Positions 9,501-18,852 of a stretch of DNA of 64,000 bases are shown here, in pieces; positions within the stretch are counted from its first letter, which is position 1; every line of letters starts with the position of its first letter. This DNA comes from Companilactobacillus nodensis DSM 19682 = JCM 14932 = NBRC 107160 (GTDB lineage Bacteria > Bacillota > Bacilli > Lactobacillales > Lactobacillaceae). The notes under the pieces were generated by a model. It ran no database searches. It was not told the origin of the DNA and was given only the letters and a program-made list of their open reading frames with translations. The stretch is taken from assembly GCF_000615905.1 (NCBI RefSeq), contig NZ_BAMN01000004.1, positions 1 to 64,000 of the forward strand, read 5' to 3'. A program made the translations under genes and the position numbers.

Positions 9501-9510
9501 TCATTCAATA

Positions 9511-9549
9511 GAAGTTCTGTGGAAGGTTCTTTCCATAGAACTTTTTTGT
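9511..9549 (+). terminator. Intrinsic terminator after pepV
   Basis: The imperfect hairpin AAGTTCTGTGGAAGG / TTCCATAGAACTT is followed by a T-run. Confidence 0.85.
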
Positions 9550-9618
9550 TTTTGCACTTATTATAAAATTTTATTATATAATTGGTGTATGTAACTTTTT
9601 AAAGGGGCTTATTTAAAA

Positions 9619-12363
9619 GTGAAAAATTTATGGAATAGCATAGTCTCCAGCTTTAAGAGCATTAAAAGCTGGTCTGACTTTGCTACTAAAGCTAACTTAA
9701 CCATCGAAGTAATTCGACGAATTATTCTTTATATTATTGCAGGAATATTCATTATGCTCAGTTTGGCAGTTGGACTTGGAATGGGATATGTTTCGGCATT
9801 GACCAATCAAGTTGCCGTACCAACTAAGCAGGAAATGAAATCAGAACTGCAAGATGTCAACAAATCAACTTCTTTGTATTTTGCTAACAACGAAAAAGTT
9901 GAAGATCTGCAAAAAGACCTTACTGGTAAGAGCGTACCTTTATCTGAAATGTCACCATACTTAAAGAAGGCCATCGTCTCAACTGAAGATAGTGATTTCT
10001 ATCGTCACAACGGTGTCGTTCCCAAATCTATTTTTAGAGCTATTATTTCTGACGTGACTGGTATCGGTGCTCAAACCGGTGGTTCTACTTTGACACAGCA
10101 AACTGTCAAAATGCAGATGCTTTCATCTGAAACTACTTGGAAACGTAAGGCTGTCGAAATCTTTTTGGCCATGCGTGTTGACAAGTACTTCACCAAAGAT
10201 GAAATTCTACAGGACTATTTGAATGCCGCAACCTTTGGTAGTAATAACAAAGGTCAAAATATTCAAGGTGTTCAAGCAGCTGCTCAAGGTCTATTTGATA
10301 AAAATGCTAAGGATCTAAACCTGGCTGAATCAGCCTTCATTGCTGGACTTCCTCAAAGTCCGTCCGTATATACGCCATACACTACTGACGGAGAATCACA
10401 TGGTAAGTTCAAAGACGACTATAAACTTGGCCTAAAACGTAAAGATGTCGTTTTGTATCGGATGTATCGTGATAAGCAAATAACTGAATCACAATACAAC
10501 GATGCTAAAAGCTTTGACTTAGCGAGTGACTTCCGCAAACCCGCAAAAGCTAAGACTAAGACTATCAAATATGGATATGTTTATAATTTATTGACTGAAC
10601 AAGCAAGAACTATCTTGGTAAAACGTTTAGTTAAAAACGATGGTCTTAAGTACAGTGACGTTAAGAAAGACTCTAGTCTACTAGAAAAATATTCTGAACA
10701 AGCTGATACTGAATTGCACAACAAGCACTATCGTGTTGAAAGTACTCTTAATAAAGATCTCTACATTGCGATGAACGAACAAGCTCAACAATACAAAGAG
10801 AATCTTGGTACTAGTCACACCGATAATACGACAGATCCAATCACCGGTAAAAACGTCAAACTTACACAGCCTGTTCAAAACGGCTCTGTACTTCTCGATA
10901 ATAAGACTGGACAAGTTCTATCATTCGTTGGTGGTGTTAACTTCAAACAATCACAAACGAACCACGCTTTCTATTCAACTAGATCACCTGGTTCATCAAT
11001 CAAGCCACTGATCACCTTTGCACCAGCAATTGAAAATGGCTTGATTGGATCACAAACAATGCTGGCCGATTTCAAGACCAAGTTTAAGAACTACGCACCT
11101 ACTGATTACGGCTCAACGATTCAAAACCGTTTTGTATCAGCACGTGAAACGCTAGAGGAATCATATAACATTCCTTCAGTTAACTTATACAACTACATTA
11201 GAAGTCAAGGCGTAGATTCAAGTAAATACATGTCGAAGATGGGAATTGACCTCTCTGACAAAGAATATAGCCAATTAGGTATTACACTTGGTGGTACTTC
11301 AACTGGTGTGACCGTTCTTCAACAAGCCAGCGCCTTCTCAACCTTTGCCAACAAAGGTGTCCATGTTAATCCATATGTGGTTTCTAAAATTAGCGACCCA
11401 TCTGGTAAAACAATTTATGCTCACAAATCATCTAAGAATCGTGTCTTCAGTAAGCAAACCTCTTACATTATTAAGAACATGCTTCACGGTGTCGTTACTA
11501 AAGGTACTGCTTCAGCTGTATCATATGAATCTAACTTCAGTACTAAGAACCTATTCGGTAAGACTGGTACTTCTAATGATTATCGTGATAATTGGTTCAT
11601 CGGTAGTACTGATGGCATTACTCTTGCTTCATGGATCGGTTATGACAACCTTGCTCGTCATACTTACAACCTCTCCAGCAACTCAACTGATATCAACCAA
11701 GAACTATGGTCACGAATGGCAAATGCTGTTTACAAGCAAGATCCAGAAGCCATGAATGTCCACAAGCAATTCAAGAGGCCAGATGGCGTCACGAGCTACA
11801 AGGTTGATAAGGAAACTGGTACTAAGACCGGTAGCGTTAAGTACAACGGCATGACGGCCAAAGTTAACCAGCATACAACTACATCCTTGTATTACAAAGG
11901 ACATCCAACGTCATTGTCATATGGCAACTTTGCCATCGGAGCCAAGTCCAAGAATTACAAACTATTCTGGAATAATTACTTCGGTCGTAGCAATGGCTAT
12001 GGTGTTGTTACAACTGTTGGTGAAACCACCAAGTCTGCTGAAGAATTAGCTTCAGAAAACGGAAGCGGACGTACATCAGGATTCAGCAACAGTACTAATA
12101 ACAGTGACTCATCCGATGTTACAACAAACACAACTACTTCAAGTACTACTAACTCTAGAACAACCAACTCAACCACCAGCAACGGTACAAGTGAAACCGG
12201 TACTGGTTCGAGTGGTTCTGGAAGTGGCTCATCAACCGGCTCCACATCTACAGGCGACTCGACCACTTCAACCGGTGATGAATCTGGTTTAACTGGTGAC
12301 AGTGCCGGAACAGAAACTGGGATTGGTGGTGGCGGTGCTACCACAGAAACAATCGGTGAATAA
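9619..12363 (+). CDS. Class A penicillin-binding protein (PBP1A/2A family)
   Basis: A 914-residue bifunctional murein synthase. A membrane anchor lies at about residues 36-62. The glycosyltransferase (GT51) domain follows, with STEDSDFYRHNGV, GGSTLTQQTVK and AFIAGLPQSPS. The transpeptidase domain has the SxxK serine in RSPGSSIKPL (about residue 457), SYNIPS as SxN, and KTGTSNDYRDNW as the KTG box. The last 90 residues are a Ser/Thr/Gly-rich tail, probably extended in the wall. It polymerises and cross-links peptidoglycan outside the membrane. The start is GTG, with AAAGGGG upstream. PBP1a and PBP2a cannot be separated here. Confidence 0.88.
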   Translation: MKNLWNSIVSSFKSIKSWSDFATKANLTIEVIRRIILYIIAGIFIMLSLAVGLGMGYVSALTNQVAVPTKQEMKSELQDVNKSTSLYFANNEKVEDLQKDLTGKSVPLSEMSPYLKKAIVSTEDSDFYRHNGVVPKSIFRAIISDVTGIGAQTGGSTLTQQTVKMQMLSSETTWKRKAVEIFLAMRVDKYFTKDEILQDYLNAATFGSNNKGQNIQGVQAAAQGLFDKNAKDLNLAESAFIAGLPQSPSVYTPYTTDGESHGKFKDDYKLGLKRKDVVLYRMYRDKQITESQYNDAKSFDLASDFRKPAKAKTKTIKYGYVYNLLTEQARTILVKRLVKNDGLKYSDVKKDSSLLEKYSEQADTELHNKHYRVESTLNKDLYIAMNEQAQQYKENLGTSHTDNTTDPITGKNVKLTQPVQNGSVLLDNKTGQVLSFVGGVNFKQSQTNHAFYSTRSPGSSIKPLITFAPAIENGLIGSQTMLADFKTKFKNYAPTDYGSTIQNRFVSARETLEESYNIPSVNLYNYIRSQGVDSSKYMSKMGIDLSDKEYSQLGITLGGTSTGVTVLQQASAFSTFANKGVHVNPYVVSKISDPSGKTIYAHKSSKNRVFSKQTSYIIKNMLHGVVTKGTASAVSYESNFSTKNLFGKTGTSNDYRDNWFIGSTDGITLASWIGYDNLARHTYNLSSNSTDINQELWSRMANAVYKQDPEAMNVHKQFKRPDGVTSYKVDKETGTKTGSVKYNGMTAKVNQHTTTSLYYKGHPTSLSYGNFAIGAKSKNYKLFWNNYFGRSNGYGVVTTVGETTKSAEELASENGSGRTSGFSNSTNNSDSSDVTTNTTTSSTTNSRTTNSTTSNGTSETGTGSSGSGSGSSTGSTSTGDSTTSTGDESGLTGDSAGTETGIGGGGATTETIGE

Positions 12364-12395
12364 AAGCCAAATCCTTCGGGGTTTGGTTTTTTTAT
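12364..12395 (+). terminator. Intrinsic terminator after the PBP gene
   Basis: CCAAATCC-TTC-GGGGTTTGG followed by seven T. Confidence 0.85.
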
Positions 12396-12475
12396 TTAAA
12401 TATTTATTCGATTTAATGAGCCAGTAATGATAGAATGAAAACGTTATTCTTATTGTCAGAATTAAGGAGAATTAT

Positions 12476-12778
12476 ATGTACTTTAGTCCAATATTTTTAC
12501 AAAACTCACTATACATAGTCGCCGTACTACTGCTAATCTTTATGGTTATCGTATCTATCTACAAGATTAAGCACAACATCAAGTTTTGGGATAAGTCATT
12601 CACACTGGCTACTATCGTAATGATCAATATTTTGTATTCACTATTAGAAAGATTTGTCGATCTACCTTACGAATTAAATTCAATCGTGACCGGTGGGCTT
12701 TCATTAGTGGCGTTTGGCTACATCGTAGTTATTTTATGGGAACTACGTAAGCAGAAAAAAATATCAAATAGTAAATAA
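12476..12778 (+). CDS. Small three-helix membrane protein, function unknown
   Basis: A 100-residue protein with three hydrophobic helices (about residues 10-28, 42-58 and 70-90) and a basic C-terminus. AAGGAG sits six bases before the ATG. I recognise no family. The next gene encodes a protein of almost the same size and topology 23 bases downstream, so the two may form a pair. Confidence 0.6.
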   Translation: MYFSPIFLQNSLYIVAVLLLIFMVIVSIYKIKHNIKFWDKSFTLATIVMINILYSLLERFVDLPYELNSIVTGGLSLVAFGYIVVILWELRKQKKISNSK

Positions 12779-12801
12779 TTAATATTATTGGGGGAAGCAT
12801 C

Positions 12802-13116
12802 ATGAACACATTTAGTAACGCCACTGGTCCTGAATTGGCCAAAGACGTCATAACAATTGCCATAACTGTCTTATTGATCGTTATTTATGCAATTTATTTA
12901 TTTTCAAAATGGAACAAGCAAGAAAAACTAATTACAACTGACACTATTCTATTAAGCTTGATCGTAATATACGCTATCTACACGACCTTCATCGGTTTCG
13001 TCAGCATCCCTGCCAGCCTTGAGATCGTCAATACGATTATCACGTTAATATTCATTGTCGTCTGCATTGTATTCATTTACCGTTCTGCTAAGGAACGTCG
13101 ATCGACCAAAAAGTAA
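12802..13116 (+). CDS. Small three-helix membrane protein, function unknown
   Basis: A 104-residue protein with three predicted helices (about residues 15-35, 47-65 and 72-94) and a basic tail (AKERRSTKK). GGGGGA precedes the ATG. It shares topology with the preceding gene product but little obvious sequence, so common origin is only a possibility. A terminator follows, suggesting that the two genes form one short transcript. Confidence 0.6.
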   Translation: MNTFSNATGPELAKDVITIAITVLLIVIYAIYLFSKWNKQEKLITTDTILLSLIVIYAIYTTFIGFVSIPASLEIVNTIITLIFIVVCIVFIYRSAKERRSTKK

Positions 13117-13118
13117 AC

Positions 13119-13164
13119 ACAAAAAGAACCGTAACTTCGTAATGAGGTTACGGTTCTTTTTATA
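13119..13164. terminator. Bidirectional intrinsic terminator
   Basis: AAAAAGAACCGTAAC / GTTACGGTTCTTTTT. It lies between the small membrane gene pair and the 3' end of ccpA and can serve both strands. Confidence 0.88.
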
Positions 13165-13173
13165 TCTCATGAA

Positions 13174-14175
13174 TTATTTTGTTGATTCACGTTTTACGAT
13201 TGAATATGGTAATTTGATTGTATTGTCGTCAATTGATTCTTGATTCATCATCTTAGTCAATAGACGCATGGCAACAGCACCGATATCATAAAGTGGCTCT
13301 TCGATTGAACTCATCTTAGGACGAGTTACCTCACAAAGAATCGTATCGTTACTTGTAATTAATTCGAAGTCTTCTGGAATCTTAACTCCAGACTTAATTG
13401 CTGAATTCAATAATCCTGAAGCCAACAAATCTTCTGTTACATAAGCAGCAGTAGCACCACTATTCTTAACAGCATCCCAAATTGCTTCTCCAGCTCTAAC
13501 TGAATATTCAGCTTCAAATACTAAGTTTGATGAGAAGTTAATGTGAGCCTTCTTCAATGCCTTCTTATATCCGTCAAGACGGAACTTACCATCAATAGGA
13601 TTCTCAAGACTACCACCAACAAAGGCGATCTTCTTGTGACCATTTTGCACTAATTGATTTACAACACTGTAGACAGCATCTGCAAAATCGATGTTTACAC
13701 TAGCTGTTTCGTTGTTCTTATCAACTGATCCTGCCAAAACAATCGGTGTCTTAGAATTAGACAAGTTACGTTTCAACTTCTTTGATAATTGCTTACCCAT
13801 GTAAATCAAACCGTCAACTTGTTTTGAAAGCAAGTTATTCAAGATTTGTTCCTCATCACCAACTGATTCTTGCAAACTTGTCAAAATAATATTGTACTTG
13901 TACATTGAAGCAACATCATCAATACCCTTAGCAAGGGAAGCATAGTACAAATCAGTGATGTCGGGTAAAATAACACCGATTGTTGTACTCTTCTTGCTAG
14001 CAAGACCACGAGCTACGGCATTTGGACGATAGTTCAAACGATCAATAACTTCAAGAACTCTCTTTCTTGTTTCTTCTTTTACATTTGCGTTTCCGTTAAC
14101 AACACGAGATATTGTCGCCATGGAAACATTAGCGGCCTCGGCTACATCATATATTGTTACTACTTTTTTTTCCAT
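13174..14175 (-). CDS. ccpA: Catabolite control protein A
   Basis: A 333-residue LacI/GalR regulator. The N-terminal helix-turn-helix is canonical for CcpA (VTIYDVAEAANVSMATISRVVNG, then RPNAVARGLASKKSTTIGVI). A periplasmic-binding-protein-like effector domain follows. CcpA with HPr-Ser46-P binds cre sites and controls carbon catabolite repression and activation. The start at 14175 is preferred because GAGAGTGG lies upstream; an extra ten codons are possible. It is divergent from pepQ with a cre-like site between them, as in other lactobacilli, which suggests autoregulation. Confidence 0.93.
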   Translation of the reverse strand: MEKKVVTIYDVAEAANVSMATISRVVNGNANVKEETRKRVLEVIDRLNYRPNAVARGLASKKSTTIGVILPDITDLYYASLAKGIDDVASMYKYNIILTSLQESVGDEEQILNNLLSKQVDGLIYMGKQLSKKLKRNLSNSKTPIVLAGSVDKNNETASVNIDFADAVYSVVNQLVQNGHKKIAFVGGSLENPIDGKFRLDGYKKALKKAHINFSSNLVFEAEYSVRAGEAIWDAVKNSGATAAYVTEDLLASGLLNSAIKSGVKIPEDFELITSNDTILCEVTRPKMSSIEEPLYDIGAVAMRLLTKMMNQESIDDNTIKLPYSIVKRESTK

Positions 14176-14241
14176 TAATATCCACTCTCTCAAACAAATT
14201 TCCATTTAGATAACTCTAATTTATCAAAAGTTTTCACATTT

Positions 14242-14255
14242 TGCAAGCGGTTTCC
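14242..14255. promoter_or_regulatory. cre-like operator between ccpA and pepQ
   Basis: TGCAAGCGGTTTCC matches the cre consensus TGNAANCGNTNNCA at all fixed positions except the last. It lies 67 bases upstream of the ccpA start, in the divergent promoter region. Control of ccpA and/or pepQ by CcpA is inferred. Confidence 0.65.
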
Positions 14256-14344
14256 ATATTATCGTTGTAAGTTTTCATATTTTTTCAAAAAGAAAATCAT
14301 TTTCAGTGATATACTTATACAAAATTATAAAGGAGTGTTTTTTC

Positions 14345-15445
14345 ATGAAGAAGCAACTAACTGAATTACAGAATTACTTATCTCAAAATGGTTACGACGC
14401 TGCGTATGTGTCAAATCCAACAGACATAAACTATTTTACTGGATTTTACAGCGAACCGGAAGAAAGAATTTTGGCACTTTTAGTTTTCCCTGATAAAGAT
14501 CCATTTATCTTCGCCCCTCAACTAGAAGTTGAAGCTGCTAAAAAAGCTGGCTGGGATAAGGATGTTTTCGGCTACTTGGATCATGAGAATCCATTTGAAC
14601 TCATGGCTGGCCACATCAAAGATGCCGCTGGCACACCTGCTAAATGGTCAATAGAAAAAGACGACCTATCCGTCGACAAACTGGAATCAATCAAGAGTCA
14701 ATTTCCAGATGCCGTCTTCCCTGGTAATCTTTCACGCTATATGGAAAACGCTAAGTTAATTAAGACTGATGAAGAAATCGAAAAATTAAAGGCCGCTGGT
14801 GCTGAAGCTGACTACGCCTTTGAAGTTGCCTTCAATGCCATCAAAGAAGGCCGTACAGAGCAAGAAATCGTTGCTGAAATAGAATATGCCATGATGAAGA
14901 AGGGTGTCATGCACATGAGCTTTGACACAATTGTTCAAGCTGGTGCTAATGCCGCCAACCCACATGGTGGTCCTGAGAAGAACGCGCTCGTACCTAATGA
15001 GCTGGTTCTATTCGATCTAGGTACGATTCATGATGGTTATATCAGTGATGCCTCTAGAACCGTAGCCTTCGGCAAACCAGATGAAAAGTCATTAGATATA
15101 TACAAGGTAGACCTCGAAGCTAACTTAGCCGCTATGGATGCTGCCAAGCCCGGTATTACTGCTGCTGAATTAGACAAAGTTGCTCGTGATATTATTACTA
15201 AGGCAGGATACGGTGAATACTTCATTCACAGACTTGGACATGGTATGGGTACTTCAGAGCATGAATTCCCATCAATCATGGAAGGCAACAACATGGTCCT
15301 CAAACCAGGCATGTGCTTCTCAATTGAACCAGGAATCTATATTCCACACGTTGCAGGTGTTAGAATTGAAGACTGTGTTTATATCACAGAAGATGGCTGC
15401 GAACCATTCACTCACACATCAAAGGAACTCAAGTATATCGATTAA
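14345..15445 (+). CDS. pepQ: Xaa-Pro dipeptidase PepQ (M24 family)
   Basis: A 367-residue creatinase-like N-terminal domain plus a pita-bread metalloprotease domain. Metal-ligand motifs are seen: LVLFDLGTIHDGYISDASRT (two Asp), HRLGHGMGTSEHEFPS (His), FSIEPGIYIP (Glu) and GVRIEDCV (Glu). PepQ splits Xaa-Pro dipeptides, relevant to casein use. The start at 14345 follows GGAG with nine-base spacing. A 13-codon upstream extension lacks a ribosome binding site. It is divergent from ccpA. Confidence 0.9.
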   Translation: MKKQLTELQNYLSQNGYDAAYVSNPTDINYFTGFYSEPEERILALLVFPDKDPFIFAPQLEVEAAKKAGWDKDVFGYLDHENPFELMAGHIKDAAGTPAKWSIEKDDLSVDKLESIKSQFPDAVFPGNLSRYMENAKLIKTDEEIEKLKAAGAEADYAFEVAFNAIKEGRTEQEIVAEIEYAMMKKGVMHMSFDTIVQAGANAANPHGGPEKNALVPNELVLFDLGTIHDGYISDASRTVAFGKPDEKSLDIYKVDLEANLAAMDAAKPGITAAELDKVARDIITKAGYGEYFIHRLGHGMGTSEHEFPSIMEGNNMVLKPGMCFSIEPGIYIPHVAGVRIEDCVYITEDGCEPFTHTSKELKYID

Positions 15446-15451
15446 CAAGTA

Positions 15452-15488
15452 CAAAAAAATCCATCTGACTATGTCGGATGGATTTTTG
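15452..15488. terminator. Intrinsic terminator after pepQ
   Basis: AAAAATCCATCTGAC / GTCGGATGGATTTTT with near-perfect pairing. It also faces the 3' end of the minus-strand ytxH-like gene. Confidence 0.88.
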
Positions 15489-15499
15489 TTTATCAAAAT

Positions 15500-15871
15500 T
15501 TATTTATCTGAATCATTATCGAAGTTTTCAGATGCACCACTAGTTACATCTGTATCAGGATCATCTGTTGGCTTAGTAGCTTGTGACTCCAAATCACCTT
15601 CGTCGAAGACAATATTTGAAGCATCTTCATCTTCACGAATCTTATCAGCAGTAGCTAACATCTGTTCCTTTAGAGCATCAGTTTTTTCGTTAAAATTATT
15701 GACCAAATCATTGTTACCGGCAAAACCAACACCGCCATTATTAAAATCACCGCGAATGGTTTTAATATTTTCTAGTGCAGCTTGGCCAGATTCACTAGTT
15801 AAATACTTTGAGGCAGCATATCCTGCTGCACTCCCCAAAACTATTCCAAGTAAAAATTGATTATTCTTCAT
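15500..15871 (-). CDS. YtxH-like protein
   Basis: A 123-residue protein with an N-terminal Gly/Ala-rich hydrophobic segment (FLLGIVLGSAAGYAASKYL) and a long acidic, probably disordered C-terminus. This is the arrangement of YtxH-domain proteins. Together with the DUF948 gene two bases upstream it matches the ytxGH pair that sits near ccpA in Bacillus. A role in the cell envelope or stress response is likely but unproven. Confidence 0.7.
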   Translation of the reverse strand: MKNNQFLLGIVLGSAAGYAASKYLTSESGQAALENIKTIRGDFNNGGVGFAGNNDLVNNFNEKTDALKEQMLATADKIREDEDASNIVFDEGDLESQATKPTDDPDTDVTSGASENFDNDSDK

Positions 15872-15873
15872 AA

Positions 15874-16281
15874 TTATCTCTTCTTTCTTGGCATAAATTT
15901 AGCAACTGCCTTAACGAATGTTGCCGCATTTCCGATTGTCAAAATATTTTGTAAACCAAAACCTGAACTAGGTTTCTCAGCAGTAGCATTAGCTGACTTC
16001 TTACCCAAGTTTTCAACAGTATCAAATAATGGGTTCAACTTACTTGATTTACTGTTAACATCGTCCATTAATGTATTAGTCTTATCAACTAATTGATTAG
16101 TTTGTTGCATGATGTCATCAGTATTCTTAGAAAGAACTTCAACCATCTTAGTTGTTTCCTTGATAGTATCTTGTAACTCATTCAATAACCTAGCTGTTGA
16201 AATAAGAGTTTTGGCTAAATATACTACCAAAGCTACAAAAGCCAAAGCAGCTATAAGTCCTGCAATTTGTCCCAATGTCAT
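15874..16281 (-). CDS. DUF948 (YtxG-like) membrane protein
   Basis: A 135-residue protein with one N-terminal transmembrane helix (about residues 5-25), then a coiled-coil-like region of heptads (NELQDTIKETTKMVEVLSKNT, QQTNQLVDKTNTLMDDV) and a basic C-terminus. This is the DUF948 pattern. CAGGAGG precedes the ATG. It is in tandem with the YtxH-like gene. Function unknown. Confidence 0.75.
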   Translation of the reverse strand: MTLGQIAGLIAALAFVALVVYLAKTLISTARLLNELQDTIKETTKMVEVLSKNTDDIMQQTNQLVDKTNTLMDDVNSKSSKLNPLFDTVENLGKKSANATAEKPSSGFGLQNILTIGNAATFVKAVAKFMPRKKR

Positions 16282-16357
16282 AATGTAATCCTCCTGTATA
16301 CGCTCTCTTTAATTCTCGTACTTTATACTAGCATTATAACAATTTTACAGCAATTAA

Positions 16358-16957
16358 TTACCAATTAATCCAACTTTGCCACTCGTCTTCTAGTTTTCTA
16401 ATGGCACGGCCACGATGACTGATCTTGTTCTTCTCATCCATCGACATCTGTCCCATAGTCTTGTCCATTTCTGGTACATAGAACAACGGATCATATCCGA
16501 AACCATCATCACCTTCTGGCAAAGTAGCAATCAATCCTTTGACTTCACCTTCAACAATCAGATCATCGTCATTCTTAGGATTAGAGAAAACAAGTGTCGT
16601 AACAAATCTAGCTGTCCGCTTCTCCATTGGCATGCCGCCTAATTCAGACAACAACTTGGCATTATTAGCGGCATCATTGTGGTCGCCTGCATAACGTGCT
16701 GAGTAGATTCCCGGTTGACCAAATAACGCATCGACTTGCAATCCTGAATCATCAGCGATCGTTGGCAAATTAAACTTTTGCATAACTGCATGTGCTTTTA
16801 ATTTAGCATTTTCCTCAAAAGTCGAACCAGTCTCTCTAACATCAGGAAAGTCTGGGAAATCTAAAAGTGTTTTTAATTCAATCTCTGACTCATCAAAGAT
16901 TCTTTTGAATTCTTTGGCTTTATTAGGATTCTTGGTAGCAATAATTATTTCTTTCAT
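16358..16957 (-). CDS. rdgB: XTP/dITP pyrophosphatase, RdgB/HAM1 family
   Basis: A 199-residue house-cleaning nucleotidase. Motifs: IATKNPNKAKEFKRIF at the N-terminus, SGLQVDALFGQPGIYSARYAG in the middle, and FGYDPLFYVPE, KNKISHRGRAI near the end. It hydrolyses deaminated purine triphosphates to monophosphates, keeping them out of DNA and RNA. Its start overlaps the murI stop (ATGA), so the two are translationally coupled, as in many Firmicutes. Confidence 0.92.
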   Translation of the reverse strand: MKEIIIATKNPNKAKEFKRIFDESEIELKTLLDFPDFPDVRETGSTFEENAKLKAHAVMQKFNLPTIADDSGLQVDALFGQPGIYSARYAGDHNDAANNAKLLSELGGMPMEKRTARFVTTLVFSNPKNDDDLIVEGEVKGLIATLPEGDDGFGYDPLFYVPEMDKTMGQMSMDEKNKISHRGRAIRKLEDEWQSWINW

Positions 16958-17766
16958 TTGTTATCTCCTACATCAACTAGACTGATCTCATCAACATTTG
17001 TTTGTAACCATTCTTTAGCCAAACGTTCAAACTCTTTGATACCACCAGTCGCATGTAATTTAATGCTGCGATCCTTAGTATCATCAGTCAGCAGATGATT
17101 AGTTTCAAGATAATCTTTAACATATGAAACAGTCTCTACACCTGAATCGATCAGCTTGATCTCGTCACCCAGAACCTCACGAATCTGTGGCTTTAGCATT
17201 GGAAAATGAGTACACCCCAATACCAAAGTATCAAACTTAGGATCCTTATATGGACTTAATGTTTCAGCAATATTCTTCTTGGCCACGTCTGAATCTGCAG
17301 CATCATTCTCAACAAAAGAAACAAATTTTTGTGCGGCAACATCCAACACATCAATTGTCGGATCAACCGCAGCAATCGCCTTGCTATAGCTTTTGGACTT
17401 AATGGTAGCCTCTGTACCAATTACTCCAACGTGCTTGGTCTTAGTGCTTAAACTTGCTGCAACTGCACCTGGTTGAATAACTCCAAACATCGGAATCGAG
17501 AATTCATTCTTTAATGTTGGTAATGCGTTGGCCGTGGCAGTATTGCAGGCATAAATGATAACTTTGACATCTTGTGAGATAAGATATTTCACCAAGTCAC
17601 GTGTATAGTCAGTAATTTGTTCTTTAGTCTTAGTACCGTATGGCATTCTGGCTTCATCCCCGATGAATACAACATCTTCATCAGGCATTTGCTTGATGAC
17701 TTCTTTGGTGACAGTCAAACCGCCTAATCCTGAATCCAATAAACCGATTGGTCTTTTATCACTCAT
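16954..17766 (-). CDS. murI: Glutamate racemase
   Basis: A 270-residue protein with both catalytic cysteines in their motifs (YACNTATANALP and LGCTHFPML) and the N-terminal DSGLGGLTV. It makes D-glutamate for peptidoglycan in the cytoplasm. AAGGTG supports the ATG at 17766. It forms an operon with rdgB and is divergent from yslB. Confidence 0.94.
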   Translation of the reverse strand: MSDKRPIGLLDSGLGGLTVTKEVIKQMPDEDVVFIGDEARMPYGTKTKEQITDYTRDLVKYLISQDVKVIIYACNTATANALPTLKNEFSIPMFGVIQPGAVAASLSTKTKHVGVIGTEATIKSKSYSKAIAAVDPTIDVLDVAAQKFVSFVENDAADSDVAKKNIAETLSPYKDPKFDTLVLGCTHFPMLKPQIREVLGDEIKLIDSGVETVSYVKDYLETNHLLTDDTKDRSIKLHATGGIKEFERLAKEWLQTNVDEISLVDVGDNK

Positions 17767-17891
17767 AATGCACCTTCTAATTTTTTTATTTCTGTGATTA
17801 ATTAAAATTCTTATGCTTGGTGTTATACAATAGCTTAAAAACCTAATAGTCTAATGATATAATAAATTGTCTAGAAAAAGGAGTAAAAATA

Positions 17892-18389
17892 ATGGCCGCA
17901 AAATCTAAAGATGCTTCAAAAAATACTGAAGAAGAGTTAACTGACATCCCTGACGTTTTAAAACCTGGCAAAAACGGTGAAAGCGTAGATGAGTTAACTG
18001 AAAGTTATTTTGCAGTTTCAGTACTCCGTGATTTCGTTCTCCCCGATCTGTTGGACAAAGATACTGTGGAACTACTATACTGGGCTGGGAAAAATCTGAG
18101 TAGACAATTGATTCTTGATATGTCTAGTCTACCGGAATTATTTTCCAAAGCTGGTTTAGGTAAGCTAGAAATCACTAAGCAAACCAAAAACAGTTATCAA
18201 TATACTTTGACTGGTCCTGAAGTAGAACAACGTTTTAATCTTAACAACGACAATCCAGAATTCTCGCTCGAAACCGGAATAATTACTGAAACTGTCGAAA
18301 AAACTATTGAGGCTTTCTGTTTGGGTACATACACCGTCAACAGCAAAGCAAAGAGTGTTTCAATTAAAGTTCAAATTGATCGAAACTAA
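17892..18389 (+). CDS. yslB: YslB family protein (DUF2507)
   Basis: A 165-residue protein of the YslB family (YFAVSVLRDFVLPDLL, VELLYWAGKNLSRQL, LELETG-like SLETGIITETVEK, followed by a small beta domain). In other Firmicutes the gene is often near murI, as here. Its biochemical role is unknown. AAAAGGAG precedes the ATG. It ends in a strong terminator. Confidence 0.75.
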   Translation: MAAKSKDASKNTEEELTDIPDVLKPGKNGESVDELTESYFAVSVLRDFVLPDLLDKDTVELLYWAGKNLSRQLILDMSSLPELFSKAGLGKLEITKQTKNSYQYTLTGPEVEQRFNLNNDNPEFSLETGIITETVEKTIEAFCLGTYTVNSKAKSVSIKVQIDRN

Positions 18390-18398
18390 AGTTTACAA

Positions 18399-18441
18399 CA
18401 AAAAAGATGCTTAGGCAAAACCGCCTAAGCATCTTTTTTTG
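18399..18441. terminator. Bidirectional intrinsic terminator
   Basis: AAAAAAGATGCTTAGGC / GCCTAAGCATCTTTTTTT. It lies between yslB and the convergent trxA gene. Confidence 0.92.
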
Positions 18442-18463
18442 TGCAACTTATTTAATTAACGAA

Positions 18464-18775
18464 TTAGTCAGTGTAACCATCAAGAATCTTAGCAAGTTGA
18501 GCCTTGCTGTGGAAACCTGTCAACTTCTCAACCACTTCGCCATCTTTTTTGATAACTAGTGTTGGGATAGCCATAATTCCGAATGATTCTGGAGTCTTAG
18601 GGTTAGCATCGACATCCATCTTTGTAAACTTAACTGCGTCATTTTCCTCTGACAATTGTTCAATAACTGGTGATTGCATACGACATGGACCACACCATGT
18701 TGCCCAAAAGTCTGTAATTACAACGCCGTCTTTTGTTTCCTCTGTAAAATCCTTATCTGTTAGTTCATCAACCAT
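18464..18775 (-). CDS. trxA: Thioredoxin
   Basis: A 103-residue protein with the active site FWATWCGPCRMQSP and the cis-proline segment IMAIPTLVIKKDG. It reduces disulphides in the cytosol. GAGGAG seven bases before the ATG at 18775 decides the start; an upstream extension of 14 codons has no ribosome binding site. It lies downstream of mutS2 in the same direction, a common firmicute order. Confidence 0.93.
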   Translation of the reverse strand: MVDELTDKDFTEETKDGVVITDFWATWCGPCRMQSPVIEQLSEENDAVKFTKMDVDANPKTPESFGIMAIPTLVIKKDGEVVEKLTGFHSKAQLAKILDGYTD

Positions 18776-18852
18776 AAGATCACTCCTCTTTATACTCTGT
18801 CCATAAAATATTAACACTTCGCTACTTTTCTGGGAAACATTTTGTTTCGAGA

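Noticed and set aside
11997-12344. Open frame of 115 codons opposite the PBP tail
   Set aside because: It is the antisense of a Ser/Thr/Gly-rich low-complexity coding tail, giving Val/Pro/Glu repeats. It has no start signals.
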